Shown here: positions 1 through 6,443 of the stretch, in pieces
Layout: every line of letters starts with the position of its first letter
Numbering within the stretch: the stretch's first letter is position 1
From: CAYLNK01 sp964384675
Lineage (GTDB): Bacteria > Acidobacteriota > Thermoanaerobaculia > UBA5066
Assembly (NCBI GenBank): GCA_964384675.1
Contig: CAYLNK010000355.1
Location: forward strand, 1 to 6,719
Length of the DNA: 6,719 bases
Direction of reading: 5' to 3'
The notes under the pieces: model-generated
Told to the model about the DNA's origin: nothing
Databases searched by the model: none
Seen by the model: the letters and a program-made list of their open reading frames with translations, nothing else
Translations under genes and position numbers: made by a program

Positions 1-1060
1 CCCAGCGAAACTGCCGGGCGCGGGCCAGGCCGCGCGTGCGCAGGTCGGCCCGCAGGCTCGCGTCCGAGAGGACGCGGCCCATCGCGTCCGCGAGCGCCTC
101 GACCGTCGGCTCGTCGAGCGTGAGCGAGTGCCCCGTCGCCACCTCGCCGAGCGCGGCCCGATCGACGGTGATCACCGGCGTCCCGCACGCCATCGCCTCG
201 ACGAGCGTGAGCGAGAAGCCCTCCGACGTCGAGGGCATGACGTAGACGTCCGCCGCGTTGTAGATCGGGACGAGCTCCTCGTGGCTCGCGAAGACGCCGT
301 CGGTCTGGACGAGGCTGTCCGTGATCCCGAGGCTCTCGGCCAGCTCGGCCAGCGGCACGCCGGAACGGTTCGGGCCGCACAGGAGGAGGCCGTGCGGGAC
401 CCGCTCGCGCTTCTTCAGGAGCGCGAACGCCTCCATCAGCATCGGGATGTTCCGGCGCCGCGAGAGCCCGCCGACGAAGACGACGTACGGCCGGTCCGAG
501 CCGAAGTACCGCTCGCGCGTCCGGCGCAGGAGCGCGGGGTCGTCGAGGGGGCGAAACGCCTCGTCGACGCCGAGCAGGACGACCTCGATCTTCTCCTCCG
601 CGATCCCGTACCGATCCCGCACGCGCTCCTTCGTCGACTGGGCGTTCACGATGACGACGTCGGCCTTGCGGGCGCTCAGGCGGTACTTCTGCGAGTACGT
701 CAGCCCGTACCACCAGGCATGCGTACCGCTCTCGACCTCGTCCACGCTGTGGATCGCGACGACGCTCCGTCCGCGGTACGTCAGCGGGAGCGTGTAGCTC
801 GGCCCGAAGAGGACGTCGAGCCGGTCCGTGGCCCACGGGAGGAGCAGGTTCTCCCAGAGCGCGCTCGTCAGGCGCGGGCGCACGACCTTAACGTCGAAGG
901 TCGGCGGGAGCGACGCCGGGTCGAGCGGCTCGTGGACGTAGAGCACGGCGCGATCGGAAGGCTCGAGCATCCGCCCCCAGTACTTCACGAGGTACTCGAT
1001 GTACCGGCCGATGCCGAGCCGTTGCCCCTCGAGCCGCCAGGCGCTGATCCCGATCCTCAC
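1..1060 (-). CDS. GT4-family glycosyltransferase (C-terminus cut by window edge)
   Basis: Retaining GT-B glycosyltransferase of the GT4 (glycosyl transferases group 1) type. It would transfer a sugar from a nucleotide donor to a growing glycan at the cytoplasmic face of the membrane. About 353 codons are visible, beginning VRIGISAWRL with a glycine-rich stretch (GQRLGIG, about residues 12-18) typical of the N-terminal Rossmann domain. The C-terminal donor domain shows FVGGLSRRRN at about 195-204 and the EX7E signature at E280 and E288 (EGFSLTLVE), followed by AMACGTPVI and an LGEV loop. The frame is open to position 1, so probably only the last 20 or so residues are missing. The GTG start (1060-1058) is chosen because it overlaps the upstream rfbH stop as GTGA, and the family N-terminus starts there. 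It is the last visible gene of the rfbFGH operon, so it may transfer the 3,6-dideoxyhexose. Donor and acceptor cannot be read from the sequence. Confidence 0.9.
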   Translation of the reverse strand, partial: MRIGISAWRLEGQRLGIGRYIEYLVKYWGRMLEPSDRAVLYVHEPLDPASLPPTFDVKVVRPRLTSALWENLLLPWATDRLDVLFGPSYTLPLTYRGRSVVAIHSVDEVESGTHAWWYGLTYSQKYRLSARKADVVIVNAQSTKERVRDRYGIAEEKIEVVLLGVDEAFRPLDDPALLRRTRERYFGSDRPYVVFVGGLSRRRNIPMLMEAFALLKKRERVPHGLLLCGPNRSGVPLAELAESLGITDSLVQTDGVFASHEELVPIYNAADVYVMPSTSEGFSLTLVEAMACGTPVITVDRAALGEVATGHSLTLDEPTVEALADAMGRVLSDASLRADLRTRGLARARQFRW

Positions 1061-2442
1061 GCGCGGTCCGCCTGGCTGACCACCGGGCCCCGGACCACCT
1101 CGCGGATGGAGGCGGCCACGAACTCACGCATCTCCGCGGTCAGGCCGGGGTAGACGCCGACCCAGAAGGAGCGCTCCATCACGACATCGGTCGTGGTCAG
1201 CGGCGACGCCACCCGGAAAGGCGCCCCGCCGTGCCTCGCCGCGTCGTCCGCGAGCGCGCGGAGCGCCGGCTGCCGCACCAGGTTCCCGGCGAACAGCATC
1301 CGCGTCTGGATCCGGCGCGACTCGAGGTGCCGCACGACCTCGTCCCGCGTGATCGGGGCGCCCTCGCGCACCGTGACGAGGAAGCCGAACCACGACGGGT
1401 CGGAGCCGGGCGTCGGCTCCGGCAGCACGAGCGCGTCCTCGAGGTCGCGCAGCTCGTTCCGGAAGAACGTCCAGTTCGCCCGCCGCGCCGCGCCGAACCC
1501 GTCGAGCCGCTCCAGCTGAGCGACGCCGACCGAGGCCTGCAGGTCGGTCATCTTCAGGTTGAAGCCGACGTGGCTGTACGTGTACTTGTGGTCGTAGCCG
1601 CGGGGCAGGTCCCCGAGCTGCCAGTCGAACCGCTTGCGGCAGGTGTTGTCGACCCCGGACGCGCACCAGCAGTCGCGCCCCCAGTCGCGCAGGCTCTCGA
1701 CGGCACGCCTCAGCGTGTCGTCGCTCGTCAGGACGGCCCCTCCCTCCCCGGTCGTCATGTGGTGGGGCGGGTAGAAGCTGAGCGTCGCGAGGTCGCCGAA
1801 AGTCCCCGTCTTCCGGCCGCGGTAGAGCGAGCCCGCCGCGTCGCAGCTGTCCTCCACCAGGAAGAGCCCGTGCCGCCGGCAGAGGCCCGTCACGGCCCCG
1901 AGGTCGAACGGGTTGCCGAGCGTGTGCGCCAGGACGACCGCGCGCGTCCGCGGCGAGACGGCTGCCTCCAGCTGGGCGACGTCGGCGTTGTAGCCGGGAA
2001 GCCCGATGTCGACGAACACCGGCACGAGGCCGAGCTGGAGGATCGGGGCGACCGTGGTCGGAAAGCCGGCCGCGACCGTCAGCACCTCGTCTCCGGGCCG
2101 CAGGCGCCTCTCCCCCAGGAGCGGGCTCGTCAGCGCGGCGACCGCGAGGAGGTTGGCGCTCGAGCCGGAGTTGACGAGGCAGGCGTGCGCCACGCCGTAC
2201 CAGCTCGCGAGACCCGCCTCGAGCCGGGAATGCCACCGGCCCGCGGTGAGCCAGAACTCCAGCGAGGCCTCGACGAGGTTGGTCATCTCCTCCTCGCCGT
2301 AGACGCGCCCCGCGTATCGCACCGGGCTCTTGCCCGGCACGAACGGAGCGTCGGCCTGGTGGCGGAGGCGCGCCAGCTTGCGCACCCGCTCGAGCACCTC
2401 GGTGGTGAGCCGTTTCTCGGCGGCCCGCCGGTCCTCGGTCAC
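1057..2442 (-). CDS. rfbH: CDP-4-keto-6-deoxy-D-glucose 3-dehydrase (E1, PMP/[2Fe-2S])
   Basis: Member of the DegT/DnrJ/EryC1/StrS fold that does dehydration instead of transamination. It forms a PMP adduct of CDP-4-keto-6-deoxyglucose and removes the C3 hydroxyl. A partner reductase then completes CDP-4-keto-3,6-dideoxyglucose. The protein has 461 residues, slightly longer than the roughly 437 of the Yersinia enzyme. The Schiff-base Lys is replaced by His in SFYPPHH (H227 by alignment offset). The four iron-sulfur Cys are C200, C258, C260 and C268, spaced C-X57-C-X-C-X7-C as in characterised E1. Asp201 and Tyr224 sit at the offsets of the known E1 active-site residues D194 and Y217. The next block, GEGGAV, is also typical. 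The GTG start (2442-2440) overlaps the rfbG stop as GTGA and has AGGAG at 2452-2448. An in-frame ATG at 2529 would add 29 low-complexity residues that translate rfbG antisense to no family feature, so it is rejected. The 3' end overlaps the glycosyltransferase by 4 bases. Confidence 0.95.
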   Translation of the reverse strand: MTEDRRAAEKRLTTEVLERVRKLARLRHQADAPFVPGKSPVRYAGRVYGEEEMTNLVEASLEFWLTAGRWHSRLEAGLASWYGVAHACLVNSGSSANLLAVAALTSPLLGERRLRPGDEVLTVAAGFPTTVAPILQLGLVPVFVDIGLPGYNADVAQLEAAVSPRTRAVVLAHTLGNPFDLGAVTGLCRRHGLFLVEDSCDAAGSLYRGRKTGTFGDLATLSFYPPHHMTTGEGGAVLTSDDTLRRAVESLRDWGRDCWCASGVDNTCRKRFDWQLGDLPRGYDHKYTYSHVGFNLKMTDLQASVGVAQLERLDGFGAARRANWTFFRNELRDLEDALVLPEPTPGSDPSWFGFLVTVREGAPITRDEVVRHLESRRIQTRMLFAGNLVRQPALRALADDAARHGGAPFRVASPLTTTDVVMERSFWVGVYPGLTAEMREFVAASIREVVRGPVVSQADRA

Positions 2443-3542
2443 GCCCTCTCCTCGTACGCGGCGATCTGCCGCTCGGCGAGGGCGCGCAGGGCCTCGGAGC
2501 CCGCGCCCGCGGCCTGCTCCCGGTACCACGCCACCGTCGCCTCGACCGCCTCATCGAACGACCAGCGGGGGCGCCAGCCGAGGCGCGTCGCCGCCTTCTC
2601 GATCGCGAGGCGCAGGACGCCCGCCTCGCGCGGGCCCGCGGGGTCCGGCCGGTGCTCCCACGAGCCGCTCCCCCAGGCTCGGATCGCCGCCTCCACGAGG
2701 TCGCGCACGGGCCGCGCGTCCTCGAGTCGCGGACCGAAGTTCCACGCCTCGCAGTACGCCCCGGGCGTCCCGGTCCCGGCTCCGAGGAGGCGCGCGCCGA
2801 GGAGCAGGTAGCCGCCGACCGGCTCGAGGACGTGCTGCCACGGCCTCACCGAATCCGGGTTCCTCACCGCGACCGGCACGCCCGCGCCGAGGGCCCTCAC
2901 CACGTCGGGCACGATCCGGTCCGCCGCCCGGTCCCCGCCGCCGATCACGTTCCCGGCGCGGGCGGTCGCCAGGGCGACGCCGTGCCCGGCGAGCCGTGCG
3001 GGCGGGAAGTAGCTGCGCCGCCAGCTCGCGACCAGCACCTCCATCGCCCCCTTGCTCGCCGAGTAGACGTCGTGTCCGCCCATCGGCTCGTCCTCGCGGT
3101 AGCCCCACGGCCACTCGCGGTTCTCGTAGCACTTGTCGCTCGTGACCGCGACGATCGCGCACGGGCCCGCGTGCCGCCGGACGGCCTCGAGGAGGTTGCA
3201 CGTGCCGAGGACGTTCGTCTCGACGGTCTCGAGCGGCTCGGCGTGGCTGCGTCTCACGAGCGACTGGGCCGCGAGGTGGAAGACGACGTCGGGCCGCGTG
3301 GCGCGGACCACGTCGCCCAGAGTCTCGCGGTCCCGCACGTCGGCGACCCGGTGCCCGCACAGGGCCTCGACGCCCGCGGCGACGAACAGGCCGTCCGGCT
3401 CGGCCGGAGGCAGCGCGTAGCCGGTGACCGTGGCCCCGAGACGCCGGAGCCAGAGCGTCAGCCACGCGCCCTTGAAACCCGTGTGCCCCGTGACCAGGAC
3501 GCGACGACCCGCGTACGCGGCCGCCAGCTCTCTGGGGCTCAC
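2439..3542 (-). CDS. rfbG: CDP-glucose 4,6-dehydratase
   Basis: Extended SDR enzyme converting CDP-D-glucose to CDP-4-keto-6-deoxy-D-glucose through a tightly bound NAD cofactor in the cytoplasm. It has 367 residues, near the usual 355-360. The N-terminal dinucleotide motif is TGHTGFKG (18-25), with the Gly at 19, 22 and 25. HLAAQ lies at about 89-93. The active site includes TSDK (134-137, in the CDP-glucose dehydratase signature TSDKCYEN) and the YxxxK pair Y160 and K164 in YSASKG. RPWQHVLEP (about 233-241) and WNFGP (267-271) are also characteristic of this family and help separate it from dTDP-glucose dehydratases. The GTG at 3542-3540 is preferred because it makes a GTGA overlap with the rfbF stop, like the other junctions here. 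A tandem GTG one codon upstream (3545) is equally possible. It lies between the gene making its substrate and the gene using its product. Confidence 0.95.
   Translation of the reverse strand: MSPRELAAAYAGRRVLVTGHTGFKGAWLTLWLRRLGATVTGYALPPAEPDGLFVAAGVEALCGHRVADVRDRETLGDVVRATRPDVVFHLAAQSLVRRSHAEPLETVETNVLGTCNLLEAVRRHAGPCAIVAVTSDKCYENREWPWGYREDEPMGGHDVYSASKGAMEVLVASWRRSYFPPARLAGHGVALATARAGNVIGGGDRAADRIVPDVVRALGAGVPVAVRNPDSVRPWQHVLEPVGGYLLLGARLLGAGTGTPGAYCEAWNFGPRLEDARPVRDLVEAAIRAWGSGSWEHRPDPAGPREAGVLRLAIEKAATRLGWRPRWSFDEAVEATVAWYREQAAGAGSEALRALAERQIAAYEERA
2448..2452 (-). promoter_or_regulatory. Ribosome binding site deciding the rfbH GTG start
   Basis: AGGAG on the minus strand is 5 bases before the GTG at 2442, inside the end of rfbG. 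Together with the GTGA overlap it supports this GTG over the in-frame ATG at 2529. Confidence 0.65.
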
Positions 3543-4324
3543 CACGTCTTCCAGGGGGCGTGGCCCGAGGCCCAGAGGTCGTTCAGCAGCGCGTACTCGC
3601 GCGCCGTGTCCATCGGCTGCCAGTATCCGGGGTGCGCGTACGCCACCAGCTCTCCCTCGCGAGCCAGCCGGCGAAGCGGCTCCCCCTCGAGCGCCGTTCC
3701 GGGGCCGCTCTCCAGATAGGTCCAGATCCGGGCGGCGTCCAGCACGAAGAAGCCGCCGTTCACGGAGCCCTCGGTGGCCTGCGGCTTTTCGTTGAACTCG
3801 CTCACGAGCCCGTCGTCCGCCGCCACCATCTCGCCGAAGCGGCTCGGGGGGCGAACCGAGGTGACGGTCGCGATCTTCCCGTGCCGGCGGTGGAACGCGA
3901 GGAGAGCCGTCACGTCGACGTCCCCCACTCCGTCCCCGTACGTCAGGCAGAACTCGCCGTCCCCCTCCACGTACCGACGGATCGCCGCCACGCGGCCGCC
4001 CGTCTCCGTCTTCTCTCCCGTCTCGGCCAGCACGACGCGCCAGTCCTCGCTCCCGTTGCTGCCGAGGATCTCGACGCCGCCCGCCGCTCCGAGCTGCACC
4101 GCCACGTCGGCCGTCATCGCGCGGTAGTTGAGGAAGAACTCCTTGATCAACCAGCCCTTGTAGCCGAGGCACAGGACGAACTCCCTCACCCCGTGCGACG
4201 CGTAGCCTTTCATGATGTGCCAGACGATCGGTCGGCCGCCCACCGGCAGGAGGGGCTTGGGAAGGACCTCGCTGGCGTCGCGGATGCGGGTGCCCTGGCC
4301 GCCGCACAGGATCACGGCTTTCAT
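3539..4324 (-). CDS. rfbF: Glucose-1-phosphate cytidylyltransferase
   Basis: Catalyses CTP + alpha-D-glucose 1-phosphate to CDP-glucose + PPi, the entry step of CDP-3,6-dideoxyhexose synthesis. It has 261 residues against about 257 for characterised RfbF. The nucleotidyltransferase signature is at the N-terminus: LCGGQGTRIR (6-15), then LPKPLLPVGG (21-30) with K23. The metal-binding region is TYGDGVGDVDV (128-138) with D131. The blocks TGGR (108-111), FNEKP (177-181) and GYWQPMDT (233-240) are typical of CDP-glucose pyrophosphorylases rather than RmlA or GalU. The ATG at 4324 matches the family N-terminus MKAVILCGG and has a GAGGG-like Shine-Dalgarno about 9 bases upstream. An in-frame ATG at 4399 would add 25 residues with no family match. 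It is the first gene of the minus-strand operon and faces a divergent SDR gene across 164 bases. Its TGA overlaps the rfbG start. Confidence 0.95.
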   Translation of the reverse strand: MKAVILCGGQGTRIRDASEVLPKPLLPVGGRPIVWHIMKGYASHGVREFVLCLGYKGWLIKEFFLNYRAMTADVAVQLGAAGGVEILGSNGSEDWRVVLAETGEKTETGGRVAAIRRYVEGDGEFCLTYGDGVGDVDVTALLAFHRRHGKIATVTSVRPPSRFGEMVAADDGLVSEFNEKPQATEGSVNGGFFVLDAARIWTYLESGPGTALEGEPLRRLAREGELVAYAHPGYWQPMDTAREYALLNDLWASGHAPWKTW

Positions 4325-4488
4325 CGGCGGCCCTCGGCGGGCCTGGGCGAGGCGCTCACGCGGCGGAGGATAGGCGATCCCGTCCGTGTCCGGGAGCACG
4401 GCTACACTCGACCGATGAAACGACGGCCGCGCGCCTCCCCTTCTCGCTCCGTCGTGACGGTACGGCCGGAAGCGCGCCGCCGCTCGTG
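4325..4488. promoter_or_regulatory. Divergent intergenic region, probable promoters for rfbFGH-GT and for the SDR gene
   Basis: This is the only sizeable non-coding gap in the window and must hold the start signals for two divergent units if both begin here. On the minus strand TATCCT (4372-4367) could be a -10 box about 40 bases before the rfbF ATG. On the plus strand TACACT (4403-4408) could be a -10 box. Neither has a convincing -35 partner, so both are weak. A short inverted repeat, CCGTC-GT-GACGG, lies at 4449-4460. A 24-codon frame from 4415 ends in a TGA that shares its A with the SDR ATG. No riboswitch or terminator with a T-run was seen. The promoter assignment comes mainly from the gene arrangement. 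Confidence 0.4.
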
Positions 4489-5427
4489 ATGCGCCGGATC
4501 CTCGTGACCGGCGGCGCCGGCTTCATCGGTTCCCACCTCGTGAGCCGCCTCGTGGAACGGAGGGAGCGCGTCGACGTGCTGCACCGACCGGGCGGAGACT
4601 TGAGCCGGCTGAGACCGGTCGGCGCGGCGGTCGGGCTCTGGCCGTGCGACCTGCTCGATGCACCGGCGCTGGCCGCGGCGATCGACGCGATCCGGCCGGA
4701 GGCCGTCGTCCACCTCGCCGCCGACACTCGCCTCAGGTACCTCGATCCGGGCCTTTCCGGTGTCCTAGAGAGCGTCGAGAGCAACCTCCGAGCCTCCCTC
4801 AACGTTCTGCTCGCCGCGAATGCCGCCCGCCCGCCCGTCCGCCTGTTCCTCCGCCTCGGCAGCGTCGAGGAGTACGGACGCGGCCCGGTCCCGTCGGTCG
4901 AGTCGCAACGGGAGGAGCCCGCGTCACCCTACTCCGCGAGCCACGCCGCCACGACCCACTACCTCCGGATGCTCGCGCCGCACCTCGCCTGCCGCACCGT
5001 CACCGTAAGGCCTGCGCTCGTCTACGGCCCCGGACAGTCCAGCTCGTTCTTCGTCCCGTCGCTCATCGAGCACTGCCTCTCGGGTCGCGACTTCACGATC
5101 CGCACGCCCGACCACGTGAGGGACCTGCTCCACGTCGACGACCTGGTCGACGCGCTCCTCCTCCTCCTCGACGCGGCTCTCCCGCCCGGCGACGTCCTGA
5201 ACGTCGGCTCCGGGCGCGAGGTCGAGATGCGAGACGTGGCCGCTTCGATCGTCCGGCTCTCCGGCTCCTCCATCCGCCTCGTCGAGGCGACGCCGCCTTC
5301 CGACGGGGGGATCCCGCACCTCTTCATGAGCCGGGAGAAGGCGTCAGCCCTGCTCGGCTGGAGCCCGCGAATCGACCTCGAGGAGGGCCTCGCCCGCACC
5401 ATCGAGGCGTACCGACGCCTCAGCTGA
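4489..5427 (+). CDS. NAD(P)-dependent sugar-nucleotide epimerase/dehydratase (extended SDR)
   Basis: Extended SDR acting on a nucleotide-linked sugar. Its 312 residues are a normal family length. The Rossmann motif GGAGFIG is at 8-14 (after ILVT). HLAADT lies at about 75-80, the active-site Ser in LGSVEEYG at about S125, and RPALVYGPG at 174-182. RDLLHVDD (211-218) and the closing LGWSPRIDLEEGL (289-301) are typical of this family. The catalytic YxxxK is odd: Y148 is present but the Lys position is H152 (PYSASHAA; codon CAC at 4942-4944). Substrate is not certain. Its position opposite rfbFGH makes a CDP-4-keto-3,6-dideoxyhexose 4-reductase or epimerase (the role of Abe/Prt/Tyv enzymes) a reasonable inference, but other hexose epimerases are possible. 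ATG 4489 gives the standard MRRILVTGG start; a GTG at 4486 directly before it is an alternative. The Shine-Dalgarno is weak. The 3' end overlaps the sulfotransferase gene by 8 bases, tail to tail. Confidence 0.88.
   Translation: MRRILVTGGAGFIGSHLVSRLVERRERVDVLHRPGGDLSRLRPVGAAVGLWPCDLLDAPALAAAIDAIRPEAVVHLAADTRLRYLDPGLSGVLESVESNLRASLNVLLAANAARPPVRLFLRLGSVEEYGRGPVPSVESQREEPASPYSASHAATTHYLRMLAPHLACRTVTVRPALVYGPGQSSSFFVPSLIEHCLSGRDFTIRTPDHVRDLLHVDDLVDALLLLLDAALPPGDVLNVGSGREVEMRDVAASIVRLSGSSIRLVEATPPSDGGIPHLFMSREKASALLGWSPRIDLEEGLARTIEAYRRLS
5420..5427. other. Palindromic tail-to-tail gene overlap containing both stop codons
   Basis: TCAGCTGA is its own reverse complement. Read on the plus strand it ends the SDR gene as AGC TGA; read on the minus strand it ends the sulfotransferase gene as AGC TGA. 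Both proteins therefore finish with Ser and use the two arms of the same 8-base palindrome as stops. There is no space for an intergenic terminator, and no hairpin with a T-run was seen nearby. Confidence 0.9.
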
Positions 5428-6439
5428 CGATCTCGATCTCCCCCGTGCGCGGGTCCACCGCGTAGCCGAGGCTCCCGGCACGGGCCGCGATGCGCGGCAG
5501 AAGCGCGCCGACCTCGCCGGGATTGTCACGCCTCCACTTGTGGCGCTCCGGCGCCGAGAGGGCGTTCACCGGGACCGCGATGAGCTCGTCCAGCTTCGCG
5601 ACCATCGCCGCCCCCGGAGCGATCTCGGCCCACTCGCACAGCTTCTCCAGGACCTCGCGCGGCCGCTCCAGGAGCGTCTCGAAGTGCAGCTCGTGCCATC
5701 GCTCCGCCGGGACGAGCCGGCGTCCAGCCTCGAAACCCCGGACGTAGGCGTCCCACTGCGCGAACGCGATCTCGGGCACCGGCGAGGCCACGAGGTCGCG
5801 CCAGCCCTCGATCAGGCTGAAGCACCAGCGCCGCTCGTGGGGATACCCCGGGATCCGGAGGCGGACCGGCACGTAGTAGGAGCGGTAGCGCCCGGCGGGA
5901 TGCCGCCAGCCGTTGATCAGCGAGCTGATGACGTCCGAGGGGTTCCTCTTGATGCCGAGGAAGATCGCGTCGGGGAAGAGCTCCAGCAGGTACGGGATCC
6001 GGAGCGCGTTGTCCGCGGTCTTCTCGACGAAGCGGCGCTCGCCGAAGAACGAGTAGAAGTACGCCCGCACGTAGCGCCTCTCGCCGGGGCGGACCTGGCC
6101 CGCGCCGACGGGATCCCCGCTCCAGCCGGAGTACCTCGGGTGATGGAACGTGCGCCAGAGGTCGTGCCCCTCGCGGGGCAGGCTGGCGAGCTGGCCGCTC
6201 GCCTGGAGGAGCTGCCAGAGCATCGTCGTCCCGCTCCGGGGCGGTCCGATCACGAAGACGGGCCGCTCGTAGCGCGGGTTCCGGACGAGCCCTTCCGAAA
6301 GGCGCAGCCACCGCCGGAGGCTGAAGCGCCTGACGAAGTTCGACGCGCGCCAGCCGATGCCCCACGGATCGTCGATGCGCGCGAGCCTTCCGGGCATCTG
6401 GTCGGGGAACTCCTGCAGGCGCGGCGAGGGCCTCTCCAT
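5420..6439 (-). CDS. PAPS-dependent sulfotransferase family protein
   Basis: Transfers a sulfuryl group from PAPS to a hydroxyl or amine; the acceptor is unknown, and in this locus a polysaccharide or glycolipid is the natural guess. It has 339 residues. The 5'-phosphosulfate-binding loop is IGPPRSGTT (64-72), following the strand PVFV. The 3'-phosphate-binding motif is KRNPSDVISS (164-173) after strand FLGI. RFVEKTADN (136-144) and LHFETLLERP (251-260) are further blocks seen in the Sulfotransfer_3-like group. No signal peptide or membrane segment is evident, so a cytoplasmic location is likely. The ATG at 6439 has AGGAG at 6452-6448, 8 bases upstream, lying over the end of the preceding gene. 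That gene stops only 4 bases before this ATG, so the two are probably co-transcribed. The C-terminus overlaps the converging SDR by 8 bases. It could instead modify a protein or lipid. Confidence 0.88.
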   Translation of the reverse strand: MERPSPRLQEFPDQMPGRLARIDDPWGIGWRASNFVRRFSLRRWLRLSEGLVRNPRYERPVFVIGPPRSGTTMLWQLLQASGQLASLPREGHDLWRTFHHPRYSGWSGDPVGAGQVRPGERRYVRAYFYSFFGERRFVEKTADNALRIPYLLELFPDAIFLGIKRNPSDVISSLINGWRHPAGRYRSYYVPVRLRIPGYPHERRWCFSLIEGWRDLVASPVPEIAFAQWDAYVRGFEAGRRLVPAERWHELHFETLLERPREVLEKLCEWAEIAPGAAMVAKLDELIAVPVNALSAPERHKWRRDNPGEVGALLPRIAARAGSLGYAVDPRTGEIEIVS

Positions 6440-6443
6440 CCGT

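Noticed and set aside
128..1153. Long plus-strand frame opposite the glycosyltransferase
   Set aside because: Low-complexity translation without domains; the minus strand encodes a clear GT4 enzyme with the EX7E motif.
1057..2442. Ordinary PLP sugar aminotransferase (DegT/ArnB type)
   Set aside because: The Schiff-base Lys is replaced by His and the four iron-sulfur Cys of E1 dehydrases are present with exact spacing, so it is assigned as RfbH.
1231..2811. Very long open frame (over 500 codons) on the plus strand opposite rfbH and rfbG
   Set aside because: It is antisense to genes with clear family motifs, is rich in Arg, Ala, Pro and Glu with no recognisable domain, and is expected by chance in DNA with this third-position G/C bias.
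3540..4307. Apparent in-frame N-terminal extension of rfbG back through rfbF
   Set aside because: The upstream part is rfbF read in another frame and gives Arg/Gly-rich sequence; the dehydratase homology starts at the GTG near 3542. It is not a fusion protein.
4449..4460. Inverted repeat CCGTC-GT-GACGG as operator or terminator
   Set aside because: Five-base arms with a two-base centre are common by chance at this GC content, the loop is too short for a stable hairpin, and no T-run follows.
5440..5455. Short hairpin (CCCG-CGGG) near the converging gene ends as a terminator
   Set aside because: It lies inside the sulfotransferase coding region, has a four-base stem and no T-run on either strand.
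5526..6365. Alternative minus-strand frame within the sulfotransferase gene
   Set aside because: Arg/Ala/Pro-rich shadow frame; the overlapping frame carries both PAPS-binding motifs.
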